From positions 67,813,158 through 67,877,157 of the forward strand of contig NC_080583.1 in the NCBI RefSeq assembly GCF_029962835.1: a DNA stretch of 64,000 nt. The letters run 5' to 3'. The notes under the pieces were generated by a model that did not search any database, was not told where the DNA came from, and saw only the letters and a program-made list of their open reading frames with translations. Positions 12,801-24,188 of this stretch are shown piece after piece (positions within the stretch are counted from its first letter, which is position 1; every line of letters begins with the position of its first letter). Both the position numbers and the translations under genes were made by a program. The stretch is from Magnolia sinica. Taxonomy: Eukaryota > Streptophyta > Magnoliopsida > Magnoliales > Magnoliaceae.

Positions 12801-14214
12801 ACATTTGGATCGTGATGGTGGGCCACAGATCGTCGAGGAGGGGCCCTGTCCGACCGTCAGTTCCGGCGGAAAGAAATTCAAAAAAGGAAAGAGGGAAATC
12901 CTTCCTCTTTCGGTTTTTCCACGGTCAGACGCGGTCTAACCGGGTCTCCTGGGTCCGGTGCAAAGTTAGTGCACGCACTCCATGTACACATGCTTCAAGG
13001 GTGGGGTCCATAGTGATGTCCGTGATGTGATCCACTCCGCTCATCTGTTTTTTCAGCCCGACTTAGTGTCCAATCCAGAGTATGAGGCCGATCCAACTCT
13101 TAGGTGGGCCATACTAATAGACTTAAGGTCATTTATTGTCGATTGCGTCATTCCAGTGGTCGGATTAGTTCCCTCTCGACCATCAACGGTCAAAATGTCC
13201 CAAGGGATCATTTGTGCATCTAAGTACTCCCTCACGTGTTACTATTTGACTAATATATAAAAATTTCTTTTTCTTTTTCTTTAATTTTAATTTTAAAATT
13301 TTATTATAATTACGTGTAAATATATATTGTATTATTTTATATTTGAGTATAATTACTAACATATTATATATTTTATACTAATAATCATTTATCAATTAAT
13401 AAGGTATTTAATTGGTAATATATATATATATAATATTATATTATAGAGTATAATACGTTAGTATATAGTTAAAATTATAACGTGTTAGATGTTAATTAAT
13501 ATACATCGATTATATACTAATTTGTTGGTATACAGTTTGTTTTATATAGTTTAAATAATATACATAATTTAAATAATTTAAGTAACCTATGTAATATTAC
13601 AAATAATCATAAAATTATTTTGTATTATAATATATGTACACACACACACAATTACATTATATTTAAAATAAATCTTTATGGCACCAACTTAAGATAGGCC
13701 ACCTAGCTGGCCTTGAGGTAAATTTATAGCTCAGGCGGGCCATATTAACTGAAGTATAGCCTTTAAGTGCGAACTATTGTCGACCTGATGATGACCTGTG
13801 GTTCACTCATGAGATCAGGACCGTTCATCTAACTCGTGAGCCATTTAGGGCCACCATTCATTTTAGATTTAACCGGATGGGTCACACGACATTTATTTTT
13901 GGGGTTCGAACTATGATTTCCGTCCATCTGGCGGTCTGATCGAACCAAACCTGACCATTAGTGATCCTTGGAGTTTGATCTTGATAGTGGACTATTAGAT
14001 CTGCCTACCAAGGTGATTGAAACACTAAAGTAGATTTCTCTTGTAGTGTGATGCTCCATTTAGGGGATTTAATGGATGAGTTGTGGGTGAAGGTTAACAT
14101 TAACGAATGGAATTAGGCTAGAGTGTGTGAATAATGGCATAAGCCGCGATTGTGTTTATAATAAATCAAGTTCTCATGGTAACACCCGAGTACTGAAAAG
14201 TACGGAGTGTTACA
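9823..14214 (-). mobile_element. Solo long LTR (4.39 kb) inserted in the Tat element
   Basis: The insert begins TGTAACGCCCCG and ends GAGTGTTACA on the plus strand. It is flanked by a perfect 5-bp target duplication, AGATG, at 9818-9822 and 14215-14219. Tat pol reads up to the left copy and resumes at the right one. No gag, pol or primer-binding site is seen inside. The end sequences match those of the LTR at 4599-8168 (minus reading TGTAACAC to GGGGCGTTACA), so it is best read as a solo LTR of a related Tekay/Del-like family. Contents include a tandem block at 10440-10820, pyrimidine-rich tracts at about 11720-11950 and 12050-12290, and an AT-rich part at 13255-13680. Open frames in it have no domains. 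Confidence 0.85.
10440..10830. repeat. ~65-bp tandem repeats within the solo LTR
   Basis: Repeated modules carry ACCCGGAAATTATATCGTA, GTGAACACCGCAAGATGGCTAGGAAATCGC and AAGC(A/G)AACACCC. They alternate as a unit of about 65 bp and a higher-order unit of about 130 bp. No function is visible. Confidence 0.7.
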
Positions 14215-14885
14215 AGATGTCTCCCTTTCTTCAAATAGTTGAAAGGTCGGCGAATCGTCGATTGGATAGAGGAATGCGAGGGCGCACTCCAGCAACTCAA
14301 AGAATATTTAGGATCGCCGCCACTATTTTCTAAGCCTGAGCCAGGCGAGCCTCTACTGATTTATCTAGCCGTATTTGACGCGGTTATAAGCTCGACCTTG
14401 ATTTGTGAGCATGAAGGCAAACAAATCCCTGTCTACTATATTAGCAAGGCTCTCATCTCAGCGAAAGCAAGGTATCGGACCCTAGAAAAAGTGGCCTTGG
14501 CATTAGTTATATCATCCTGACGCCTACGGCCATACTTCCAGGCTTACTCGATCATCGTCATGACCGACCAACCTTTACGCCAGATATTACAAAAATCGGA
14601 GGCTTCAGGGCGACTTACGAAATGGGTAATCGAACTCAGCGAATTCGACATCCATTACAAGCCCCGGGTAGCAATTAAGGGATAAGCCGTGACAGACTTT
14701 ATTATCGAAGTCACAGTGCAAACCGAAATCGCTTCCACTGACTCAGAAGTATCGTCTGAAATCTCCCCTCCCACCCACCCCTTTTGGTCTCCCTACGTTG
14801 ATGACTCATCCAACTCTAAGGCAAGTGGGGTAGGGGTAGTTTTGGAGACTGTTGAGGGTCAAATATTGCATATCAGACCCTAGTT
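14215..14885 (+). pseudogene. Tat Gypsy polyprotein: RNase H and start of the second RNase H
   Basis: Reading resumes after the solo LTR in the connection and RNase H region: ECEGALQQLKEYLGSPPL, then PLLIYLAVFDAVISSTLI, then VYYISKALISAKARYRTLEK, then the tether-like IELSEFDIHYKPR near 14640. From about 14790 SPYVDDSSNSKASGVGVVLE looks like the start of the extra (archaeal-type) RNase H domain that marks the Tat lineage. In-frame stops lie at 14518, 14683 and 14881. The domain is cut again near 14.88 kb and its remainder is found from about 16600. Confidence 0.8.
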
Positions 14886-16600
14886 ATTACCTGGATTTAC
14901 GAACATGATACTGTTTAATGCCCTATTTTAATCGTGTTGTGTTGGACTCCAGGGGACCAAGATCGATGGATTTACACCCCAGATATCTGAGAAAATCGAT
15001 AAACTGAAGCTCAAGTGGCCCGAAATTGGTCCAAACTGCAAGATCACAGGGTTTTCACCATCCGTTCAGCTCAAAACTTCATACATGCCTGAAGACTATA
15101 AATGAACTGTACATGTCAAATTTGAGCCATCGGATCCCTGTAGAAGTGGCCTAACGGACATATCAGCCCCTTAATCTTCTTGCGCAGGAACAGCGGACGG
15201 ACGCTGTCCATCCATTTTTCAGTAGTGGGGCCCACTCATCATCTGGTTCGATGATTCGAACCGTTCACCTGTCTCAGGATATGACCAAGACCAAGCCTAG
15301 GTGTCCTTTTGGTCCCATGCATGAATATACGCGTAGATCTCTGTTTAAATGCAGGATGGACGGCTGAGTTACAATATCATGGTACACCTTAGTTTGGATC
15401 CAAAACCGAGCAAGTCTAGAAGGTTTTTCGTCCTGAAACTAATGGACAGAGTGGATTTTCCACTTGACTTCAAGAAACAGACCAACACAATTAACAGAGT
15501 CGACTTGCGGCGACTCTGTTTCGCAACAGGGAGTTGCGGCCAACTCTTGTGGGCCACTATCACCCCACCAAGCATCAGTGCAACTACGCAGCAGGCTCTG
15601 CGTCCGATAAACGCGGTCACTGTGGGCCGTTTTTCGATCATGGTCAGGATCGGATTGAAGATCTGCACCGTCCATCTTGTGAGGATGAGGAACTAGACCA
15701 AACCTTAGAAGATCTTTCATCGATCAGCAAGGATGGAGTGCATCGCGATCATCTTGGGCTGGACGTGAAGCACATGAGAGAGAGAGTAGAGTTGTTTTTC
15801 TTTTTCTTTTTGTTTATTTTATTTTTGTTTAAAGGATTTAGCTTAATCATGTTGCTAGGCTAAACCTCTTAGCTAGGGTTAAGAGAAGAAGCTTGTAGTG
15901 TGATTAGGATGGTTGTTTTGTTTTGATTTATGCTTCATTGAACTCTTATGGATTCTAGTTTGATTATTAAGGAATGCTTTTAGTTTTTAATGGTTTATTG
16001 TGACTCAAATTACAGTAGATCTGCAATAGCTTTAAGTATGTTCTTTTCATTATGAGATTGTGAACTTAGGAGGCCCTGTTGTTCACCATCGTCTCATGGG
16101 CATGGTTGGGTGATGGAACCCTTCCTAATTTTCACAATTCTCTCATAATTGGCTGTGAGATTAGTAAATTGCTGTTGTTTGCCGTAGTCTCCTGGGCATG
16201 GTTAGGTGACGAAATTACTTCCGAATCTTCATCAATCTTATCTGTTGATAATTAGATATATGAGAAGTTCAGAGATCTGACAAATCTCTTCTTACCAACT
16301 GGACAAGATAGGACTCTGATTCCATTTGTGTCCCTGAATCAATATAAGGTAACCTCCCAATTGCTACAAGTGGATCCTTAACACCTTAGTTCCCTACCTT
16401 TGAATTCTAGATTTTAGATAAATATTTCATCATTAATCCTTAAATTCATTCAATTTAGATTTCATCTTATTTTAGTTCTAGTTCTGGTTATTTTCAGATT
16501 ACATATAGGTTTCAATCCCTTGGGATTCAACATCGGTCTCACCGGGTTTATTACTACATCACAACCCTATACTTGGGGAGTGAACAGAGAGACTCCTGAT
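14886..16600 (+). mobile_element. LTR-like insertion inside the second RNase H (ends approximate)
   Basis: About 1.7 kb of non-coding DNA separates two halves of one protein domain. The right part ends with a signature seen at the 3' ends of several plant LTR families, with CCGGGTTTATTACTACATC then CTATACTTGGGG just before coding resumes. A degenerate 100-bp-scale internal duplication lies at about 16050-16250 (both copies carry GGGCATGGTTxGGTGA). I could not find a clean TG...CA pair or target duplication, so whether this is a solo LTR or a deletion product is open. Open frames at 15349-15863 overlap on both strands and have no domains. Confidence 0.5.
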
Positions 16601-18332
16601 CACACGGTCATTCAATATGCATAGAGACTTGGATTTCAAGCTTCCAACAATACAAATGAATACGAAGCCCTGCTCCTAGGTCTCCAGCTAGCAGCCAGCT
16701 TAAGTGTCATTCATCTAAACGCATACAACGACTCCCAGCTGGTTGTCAACCAGATAGCAGATATATATCAGGCTAGGAAGGAGAGGTTAAAAGCTTATTT
16801 TACCAAGGCCAGAGAGATGATCGCCGGATTTCGCCAATGTTATGTTACTCGGATTCTAGGGCCGAAAATGTCAAAGCCGACCTCCTAGCGAAGCTCGCTT
16901 TAGCTGACGAAGACGATATCCCCAGGTCCGTTCCTATTGAATTCATGGCCGAGTCAAGTGTTGCGGGAACTGAACCTTAGACCCTGCTCCCCATTGATTC
17001 CAAACCATCTTCGGTCAACTCAATCGTCAAATACCTTGAGAACGATGAACTCCCCGAAGATCGTGCCGAGGCTCGACGACTGAAGAATTGCACTGCCCAT
17101 TACACCATACTTAACGGAGTGCTATATAAGAAAGGATATTATGCACCCCTCTTGTGGTGCCTGAAATCGAGTGAGGCCGACTACATTCTGCACGAGATTC
17201 ATGAAGGCATCTGTGGTAATCACTCGGGTGGCCGATCTCTAGCCCTCAAGGTTATTCGGTAAGGGTATTACTGGCCGACCATTCAGCAAGATGCCGAGAA
17301 AGTCGTCCAGGGTTGCGATAAATGCTAGAGGTTTGCCACTATCCCTCGATAGCCACCCGAAGAGCTGACACCAATAGCCGGACCTTGGCCTTTTGCCTAA
17401 TGGGGGATAGACATCATCGAGCCGTTCCCTCTAGGGAAAGGTCAGACTAAGTTCGCCGTTGTCACCGTTGACTATTTCACCAAATGGGCCAAGGCCGATC
17501 CCCTAACTAAGATAACTAAGTAGAAGATCACAGACTTCGTTTGGAAAAACATTATCTGTCGATTCAGGATACCTCAGACTATTGTCTCCGACAACGGGAA
17601 ACAGTTCAACAATAAGCAGTATCGTGAAATGTGCCAAAATCTCGGGATCAGGAACGTTTACTTGTCCTTGCGTCATCCGCAAGCAAATGGACAGGTCGAA
17701 GTTGTCAACAAGGTTATAAAACAATACCTTTAGACTAAACCGGACCAAGCCAAAGGGACATGGGCTGAAGAACTTCCTAAAGTTCTTTGGGCATATTGAA
17801 CTACGGCTCGGACCGCGACGGGAGAAACTCCGTTTTCACTAGCATATGGCTCGGAAGCGATCGTCCCTATGGAGATTGGCCTACCTACCCCTGAGTAAGT
17901 TCGTTTAACGAGCAAGATAATGAGGAGCTGCTGACCCTCAACCTCGACCTCCTGGACAAAATCAGAGAGTTGGCTCGACTTTGGACAGCCGTTTATCAAC
18001 GATTGGTATCCTGATCCTACAACGCCTGAGTTAAAGTCAGGCGATTTCGAGCAGGGTACTTGGTCCTCCGAAGAAAATTTCAGAATATTAAGGAAAACAG
18101 TGCAGGAACGTTGGGACCCAATTGGGAGGGCCCTTATGTAATCACAAATACTCTTCGATCAGGTATTTACCGACTAGAAGACCTAATAGGGCAGCTCCTG
18201 CTTCATCCTTGGAATGCCGAGCATCTCAAGATATACTATCCTTATCTCGGCCAAAGGACAATCTACATTCAACACAACTATTCTAAACACTTAGAAGAAT
18301 CATTGAGAAGAAAATGTAAAATGCACAAATAA
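16601..18332 (+). pseudogene. Tat Gypsy polyprotein: rest of second RNase H and integrase
   Basis: The RNase H remainder begins near 16630 with [18 protein letters not shown] and continues with [20 protein letters not shown]. Integrase follows. Its zinc finger is at about 17190-17330 (HEIHEGICGNH, then CDKC), and the core keeps all three catalytic acids: D in GIDIIEP near 17410, D in VSDNGKQF near 17590 and E in GQVEVVNK near 17700. The C-terminal part shows SGDFEQGTW and later GPNWEGPYVIT near 18115 in a shifted frame. Stops in the core sit at 17260, 17326, 17350, 17398, 17521, 17731, 17797 and 17896. Almost all lie where Gln or Arg is expected, pointing to C-to-T decay. The gene is dead but well aligned. 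Confidence 0.88.
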
Positions 18333-18553
18333 GTAGTAAAAAATGTATATTTATTGATCAATAAAGTGTTATATTAGTCAGTTCATTATTTATAATTGTA
18401 TCAGATTGACAAGATAATAAATGCTCGATACTCGGATATCAGTAAAAGACTACTCTCGCTGCAGTTGACTTGCTTGGCCTTGAAGCTCGGTGTGCTGAAG
18501 TACTTGAAGCAGATGTGGGGAATAGAAAGGAATTTTACTCAGCCCCATAGGCT
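18333..18553. other. Tat spacer between integrase end and antisense gene
   Basis: AT-rich non-coding spacer with AATAAAGTG near 18360, which could serve as a polyadenylation signal for the plus-strand Tat transcript. The minus-strand antisense gene ends just to its right. Confidence 0.35.
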
Positions 18554-20830
18554 TCAAGACTCGGCCTCGCCCGACGCATCAGGAGCTAACACAGAAGATG
18601 CTGATGGAGCTGCATCAGGAGCAGTAGCAGAGGTGTCATAAGTGTATGCCTCGGGATCAACCACTGCCTCGCCACCGAACCCCGATTCACCCTCGTCGAA
18701 GCCGGATAGATCTAGATGGGGGAAAAGCACCTTTCATCACCTTGATACACTTTGCGTAACCCTTTCGATAGACAAAGGTTTGCTTTTCCTCGAAGGCTAG
18801 AAATGAAAGAAACTGTTCCACCACATCAACCTTCCCGACTGCGAGAACGGCCTTGGTCCCCCCCTTAAGCTCCTAAAGCTTCCATTGAGCCAAGGCACGC
18901 TCTGAGGCAGCTTGTTCGAAGGCCAACCAGGCCTCTTCCAGTCGCGAGGCCACCCGGTTCCTTTCCGTCGTGGCTGACTCAAGAGCAACCTTTGCCTCCT
19001 CGAGCTGGCCCTCCGCAAAGATGGCCCAAGACTCAGCAAATGATTGCCAAGCCTTCGCCTTCGACCGTCCCGCCTCAGCATCTGACAGCCTAGCCTCCGC
19101 ATCCCCAGCTCACCTCGTCAAGACAGATACCTCGGCACGGGCCTTCAACATGCAAGGGGTGAACTGCAAAAAAGGGGGGGCTCTTTTTTTTTATTATTTA
19201 AAAGAAGTTCGATGCAAAATGACAGAAAAGTGGTGATATTACCTCGAGCAATAGCGTCTTGATCCTACCGAGCGTAGTGTCCACGGAAGAAGACTCCAGA
19301 AGGTTGGGGAACTCTCCCGCGAAGATCTGTCGGCTCGCCCATGGAAGGTTCTCTTTAACCTTTTGGCAGAAGGTTATCCTCTCTTCCTCAGTTGCTCCCA
19401 TCCTCTGCGGCTCCCTCTCCTCAGTCCTTAGAGCGATAGGTGCTTCAGCCGGCTCTGGCTCGGGAGCCTCCCGAGGCTGTTCAGAGGACGTCGTTACTTC
19501 CTCTGCTGTACCCGCCTTTGAAGCGGCCACTTTCGTTGCCTTCGCCACCTCCGTACCTTCATCGACCTTGATAACAACCGAGGAAGTAGGAGGGGCGGTC
19601 CTTGCCAGGCCCTTCGAGATCGTCTTGTGTCTCTTCGTGGCCCGAGAGCCCAAACGAGGCAGGGTTCGAATTTGAGACGGGGGACGAAGAGAGGGCCGAG
19701 CCTCAGACATGTCTGTATTTAAAGAAGAACGAGCGTCAGTACAATCAGACATGCAAAAATAAAATAAAAGCAAAATCTAAGCTTCTCACCGGTCACAGCA
19801 GAGTCAAAGCCCCACTCGAAAAGAAGCTCTGGTTGAAGAAGCCTCTTACAAGATCTCCTCTCCGGGTTCAAGGCTCGGAAACTCTGCATTTGAGTCAGAG
19901 AGCCTGAGTCAAGCTTCAGAGGATGCCTCAGTATCGCTACAAAAAAAGAGAGAGAAGTCGCGTCAGTGATTCGGCAAAGATACGATTAAGTAAAAGGCAA
20001 TAAATCACATCAACTCTACCTGCCGCACAAAACGCTAGAGGGACGAGAGGGCGGATAAGTCCGGACTCAGTCGACTCCCACCTACCGAGGGCCCAAAACC
20101 ACCTATCTCTCTAGTGCTTGTTCGATGAAGGAGGGTCAGTTATTAAGGGCCTGCCGGTGTTCCGCCAGGAGCAAAAAAAGAACCAGCCAGGATGCTGAGT
20201 GTGTATCCGCACTTGGTACAAGTGGAGAAATTCATTCACACTTAGCTCGGGCTGTCGCATCTCGGCCCAGAATACCGCACAACCGAACAAGTCCCTCCAC
20301 CCGTTCGGCACAACTTGTCCCGGAGCTATGCCCAGACTGCCCAGTAGGTCCCGAACAATCCTCTGAAGCGGTAACCAGATACCGCATTGCAGTGCAACAT
20401 GGAAAATCGCAACTGCCCCAGGTGGAGGTTGGTCGGGTAAGTCTCCAGGCCGAGGGAGAGTCAAAATGACCTAGTCCGAGATGTGATATCCGAATCGGAT
20501 CTTAGACAGCTCCTCTGCTGTCATCACTGAACGCACGGGTCCTTTAGCCCATTCTTCGGTCTCAACTTCCTCCTCACCGCCCTCTTTAGGATCAGAGCGA
20601 CCAGAGGAGCCTCCAATGGCCATACGCTCAGGAAGTGAACCCAATGCCTCCACTGACTCCACCAGCCTCTCTGCTGGAGGGTTCATAACCCTCTCTGAAT
20701 GGCGAAATAAGAGGTCTGCTTCTCCAGCAACCTCCGTCAATAGTGAGGGTGATTCCGAAGCCGCCCAAAAGTCACTCGCTTCACCCTCACCGCTGTATTC
20801 TCCCTCCTTAGGGCTTGCGGGGCCTGACAT
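18554..20830 (-). pseudogene. Spliced antisense gene of the Tat element (putative gypsy-type transposon protein), decayed
   Basis: An antisense reading frame lies between integrase and the 3' LTR, as known for some Tat-lineage elements; function unknown. Four exons can be read on minus with GT-AG introns and matching phases: 20830-20020, 19936-19790, 19712-19243 and 19163-18554. Exon 1 holds an acidic N-terminus and a conserved-looking core (LPLQRIVRDLLGSLGIAPGQ, then VPNGWRDLFG, then LSVNEFLHLYQV), which resembles the 'putative gypsy type transposon' domain. Exon 3 is Ser/Thr/Glu-rich and basic. Exon 4 is coiled-coil-like (EGQLEEAKVALESATTERNR). Damage: TAG at 20471, TAG near 20114, one TGA and one TAG in exon 4, and a one-base frameshift near 18722. 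Start chosen as the first ATG about 170 bp after a TATA box. Confidence 0.75.
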
Positions 20831-21000
20831 TGTTAAAAGAAAAGAAATGGAGGAAGAAGGAGCTCATCGGGAGAAATCCAAGAATGCCAGAAACGGGCAG
20901 TGGAGTAAAGGCTTACTGTGCCGGAGTCCGTGTAGGAGAGCGAGGAGATGAAAAAGGATCGAAAGAGGCGTGAAAATGGCAAAAGCGTGCCTAGGGCGAC

Positions 21001-21023
21001 CCTTTTTATAGGGTCGCCACGTG
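21001..21023 (-). promoter_or_regulatory. TATA box and G-box upstream of the antisense gene
   Basis: The minus strand carries CTATAAAAAGG (21001-21011) and, just upstream of it, the G-box core CACGTG (21018-21023). The first ATG of the antisense gene is at 20830, about 170 bp downstream. Motif and spacing support an own promoter; expression is not shown. Confidence 0.55.
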
Positions 21024-21332
21024 GCTCCAATATTAAATGAGGAGCAAAAAAGACCTCTCCACAGGCGCCCCAGCTTTACATGTGGCAGCACCCCGCGCGT
21101 TGTCGTCGAATACTCTACCACGTGTCTGCTCCTCATACATCCCAGCGGCGAAGCGACGGCCAATCCGCTCATGCAGCCTCGAAAAACGAACCGATGCGTG
21201 GTCAAGCGAGACAACATGTCTCGGAAGCCGTGCGAACCGCCTTACAATCAATAAATGCTTCATCATGAACTCAACCCTGATACAACCCGACTCAGTTCCG
21301 AAATACTCCCCGACCGCTTTCAGGCGATAAGC

Positions 21333-21346
21333 GGAGTAGGGGGGCT
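21333..21346 (+). other. Polypurine tract of the Tat element
   Basis: GGAGTAGGGGGG lies immediately before CTTAC and the TG that opens the 3' LTR at 21350. This is the expected place for the plus-strand primer of reverse transcription, and confirms plus orientation. Confidence 0.7.
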
Positions 21347-21349
21347 TAC

Positions 21350-22111
21350 TGTTGGGGGAAAAATATGACAAGTCTTTGAGTTGACTCGAGGGTCAGAAGA
21401 GTCAATGAAGCAATGGCTCGGACTTGGTGGGCGCTGAGTCCGATTAAAGCCTAAAGCCCTCAAGCTGCAGAATAGAGAGACGTAGCTCGGATCGTGAGGC
21501 GCCTAGCCCGACTGTAGCCTAAATGTCCTGAGCCAGAAAGCAGAACCTCTAAGAGAGGCGGTCCACCTCGAGGATCAATCAAAAGCTTCACAGAGGAATG
21601 CCCAAACCGACTTAAGATCAGTTGGCCGTAGAGCTACACGAGCTTTAATCCGACCCATAAATTGGGTCGGTCAATAGAGTGGGTGGAGATTAGCCGTAAA
21701 ACCTATCTCGGCACGACCATGCTAAAGAGAAAGAGTCGGCCGAGCTATATCGCTCTATATCCGGAAGTTACCTAATAAAACTTTGGATTTCTACTCCAGA
21801 TTCTCGGATAGAAAAGGTTAAGATCTTCAAAAATCTAGGAGTATCAGGGATTACGGATCCCAAGAGATTAAGATCTACTCTAATTACAGAAACCGTACGG
21901 GGTACGACATTATTATAAATACAAAGACCTTCATGGTGAAAGGTATGCAAAAAAAAAAAAAAAAAAACTCTCGCTCTAAAACCTTTACAAAAAGACCCAG
22001 GTTCTAACTTAAGCATCGGAGGGTTCCCTGGTAAAGTCAGGGTCACCTTTTCCCTTCTTCCTGTGTAGGTCCAAAGGTTGTTGCGGGAGCGAACCAAAAA
22101 TAGCATCAACA
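21350..22111 (+). mobile_element. 3' LTR of the Tat element (762 bp)
   Basis: Begins TGTTGGGGGAAAA directly after the polypurine tract and ends AGCATCAACA. The TGTTG/CAACA ends are inverted repeats. A TATA-like TTATAAATAC lies at about 21913-21922, followed by an A(16-17) run near 21950 and CTCTCGC leader sequence. The 5' LTR of this element is not in the window. The LTR of the minus-strand Tat-like element (28834-29561) has the same TGTTG/CAACA ends and similar size. Confidence 0.85.
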
Positions 22112-22769
22112 CCCATTATGATATTTATTTGCCATCTACCCTGGTATTTATTTGCCATCTAACTTGTGGACAATGTCACATAGACCTAGATGAAAGAAAA
22201 TCACAAATAGCAGTTTGATCCAAGACTTTTGTAGCTTTCAACAAGTTTTTAATAGTGAGAATTTAATTCCTACCGTATAGTCCTTTGGTTCTACCTCATT
22301 TATGGGAGCATGACCTAAAATGATCCAGCAGACACCGTGGATATACGGCACAAAAATCGTGGGACCTACAGACAGCCATTACAACTGGCGTCGACTAGAC
22401 ACGAAGATGAGCCCAGCAATGAGGCAGATCAAATGCTCAAGTGTACCACACAAAATGGTAATTTTAGATTGCATTTTATGCACAAAGCATTAAATGTACG
22501 GTGTGGTCCACTTGGGCGTTGGATCTGCCTGATTCTTGGTTTAAACCCTTAAATGATATTCCAAGAGGGCTGGACCGAGCGGATAAACAGATACATCACC
22601 CCTCCACAGATCTGCCTGGCCGTCAGAGGGGCAGGGCGCAATCCTACCATCCAGGCGGGGGCAGGACGGAATCCGCGTCCGCCTCACCTAATCCGTGTCC
22701 GTTTTGAGTAAAATCCGTGCAGGGCCCACCCATGGTATCGAGATGCCCAAAATCAATCTACCATATTGT
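22112..22769. other. Intergenic, with half a family I foldback
   Basis: No gene. From about 22440 to 22620 one arm of the family I foldback is present (GTGTGGTCCACTTGG, then TTGGATCTGCCTGATT, then GGATAAACAGATACATCAC), without a matching left arm. The flanking GCAGGACGGAATCCGCGTCC words near 22665 resemble family I termini. Confidence 0.5.
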
Positions 22770-23200
22770 AATATGAGAGACGCTCAAACGAATCGATCAA
22801 TCTGAACCATCCATTAAGTCTAAAACTTCATTTCTCGGGCCACCAATAAAAATTCACACTGATCAGATTATCCAATCCATCATTGATTTTACCTTATTTT
22901 TTATGGCCATCATTTTTCTAAGTCATGAATGGGATGGTTAGGATTACCTAACAAAAGCGATAATTTAGATAAGCAATCAGTGGTGTTCTTTAACAAATGG
23001 ATGGATCAAATTGTTGATTGGACTTATTTTTACATAAGCAATCTTGACCGTCCATTTATCAAATATGTAATACTTATAAGATCGGTTGAATGTTTACATG
23101 CCAGTCCATAAAATGTGTGTTGGACCTCACGAACAGTCTAGATCATTGGATTGGACTGTCTAAGTGTCCTAATGCAACTTGGAGCTTTTTTATGAGATGA
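22770..23200. mobile_element. Foldback element, family IV (copy a)
   Basis: The left side (GATCAATCTGAACCATCCATTAAG) pairs with the right side, whose complement reads GATCTAGACTGTTCGTGAGGTCC. The right terminus AATGCAACTTGGAGCTTTTT matches family IV ends at 36354 and near 32650. There is no coding capacity. The ends are approximate because the left arm is degenerate. Confidence 0.55.
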
Positions 23201-23839
23201 TGGCCGTTCGTGGTTGAAATAAATCTAATTAAGAGCTTTGATTCGTTGAATTTCAACCATTCAAGGTGAGAATCGTGGAATAAACGGTTTGGATCATTAC
23301 AAAATGACCAAAATTCAAAGGAGAAAGCCCGGACGTATCATGTTACAATAAGTCCTGATGTATTCGAGCAAACCTGCTTTTAGGAGACGTAGCTACCAAC
23401 CGTGCGTCCAGCGCTTACATGCATGCACTCGAGCTGGCATCGAGAAGGGTTTCATAGGTTAAGTGATGACCGTACAATTGTGATGCACGAGTTGGATTTT
23501 CATTCAGGATTTTATCTTAGATTATAATCTGAACCATTGATACCCTTGTACTCATGCTTCTTTGTTGATCTCAACCTTTGAATATGAACCATTTAAATAT
23601 TACCTTTTCAATATTCCAAATTCGTCGTCAAACACAGTCATTCGATTCAATAAAAATGTGCCAACATCATATAGAATCTAAAACATAAACGGTTCAGATC
23701 ATCATCTAAGATAATATATTCGGTGCACTCCTGTACGGTAGCTGTGGTATGGTAGGGCCCACAGATTTTTGCCACATGAAGACAGTACCAACCACGGTGT
23801 TCTGTTCTACGCTACCTGCATCTAAGATACCGTCAGCCC

Positions 23840-24188
23840 AAAGCGGACTGCGTCCGAACCCGGTCGGAACATAAGCCATCCAACCAGAGCTCCTGTTGGG
23901 TCCACCGTAATGTATCTTCTATCCACTCGGACCATACATTTTATAATATAATTATAAGATATGATGTAAAAAAATGAAGCATATCCAACGCTCACACTAA
24001 ATAGTGAGCTTGGATTGCATTAAATGCAAGATTCATCTATTGTGTGGTCCACTTGAGCGTTGGATCTGATTCATTTACCTTTTATACTTAAAATAATCGG
24101 ATAAAATGGATGGACGGCGTGGATAAACAGAGACATTATGGTGGTCCCCACAGGAGCTATGGTCGGATGGCAGACACATTCCGCTTCC
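23840..24188. mobile_element. Foldback element, family I
   Basis: About 350 bp with arms that pair end to end. The outer left AAGCGGACTGCGTCC pairs with the right terminus, whose complement reads GAAGCGGAATGTGTC. The inner arm GAGCTCCTGTTGGGTCCACC pairs with the complement of the right inner arm, AGCTCCTGTGGGGACCACC. Both arms continue through TCCACxCxGxCCATxCATTTTA. No open frame of interest. Confidence 0.75.

Noticed and set aside
9823..14214. Non-autonomous element with an internal region (LARD-like)
   Set aside because: No internal LTR pair, primer site or polypurine tract was seen; a solo LTR is the simpler reading, though not proved.
15349..15863. Overlapping open frames on both strands
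   Set aside because: They lie inside the LTR-like insert, overlap each other and have no domain.
18797..19102. Arg-rich minus-strand frame in the Tat antisense region
   Set aside because: The coiled-coil frame of exon 4 of the antisense gene overlaps it and has the better composition and phase; this frame is its shadow.
19259..19675. 138-codon plus-strand frame
   Set aside because: Complement of antisense exon 3, whose frame agrees with the flanking splice sites; no plus-strand family signal.
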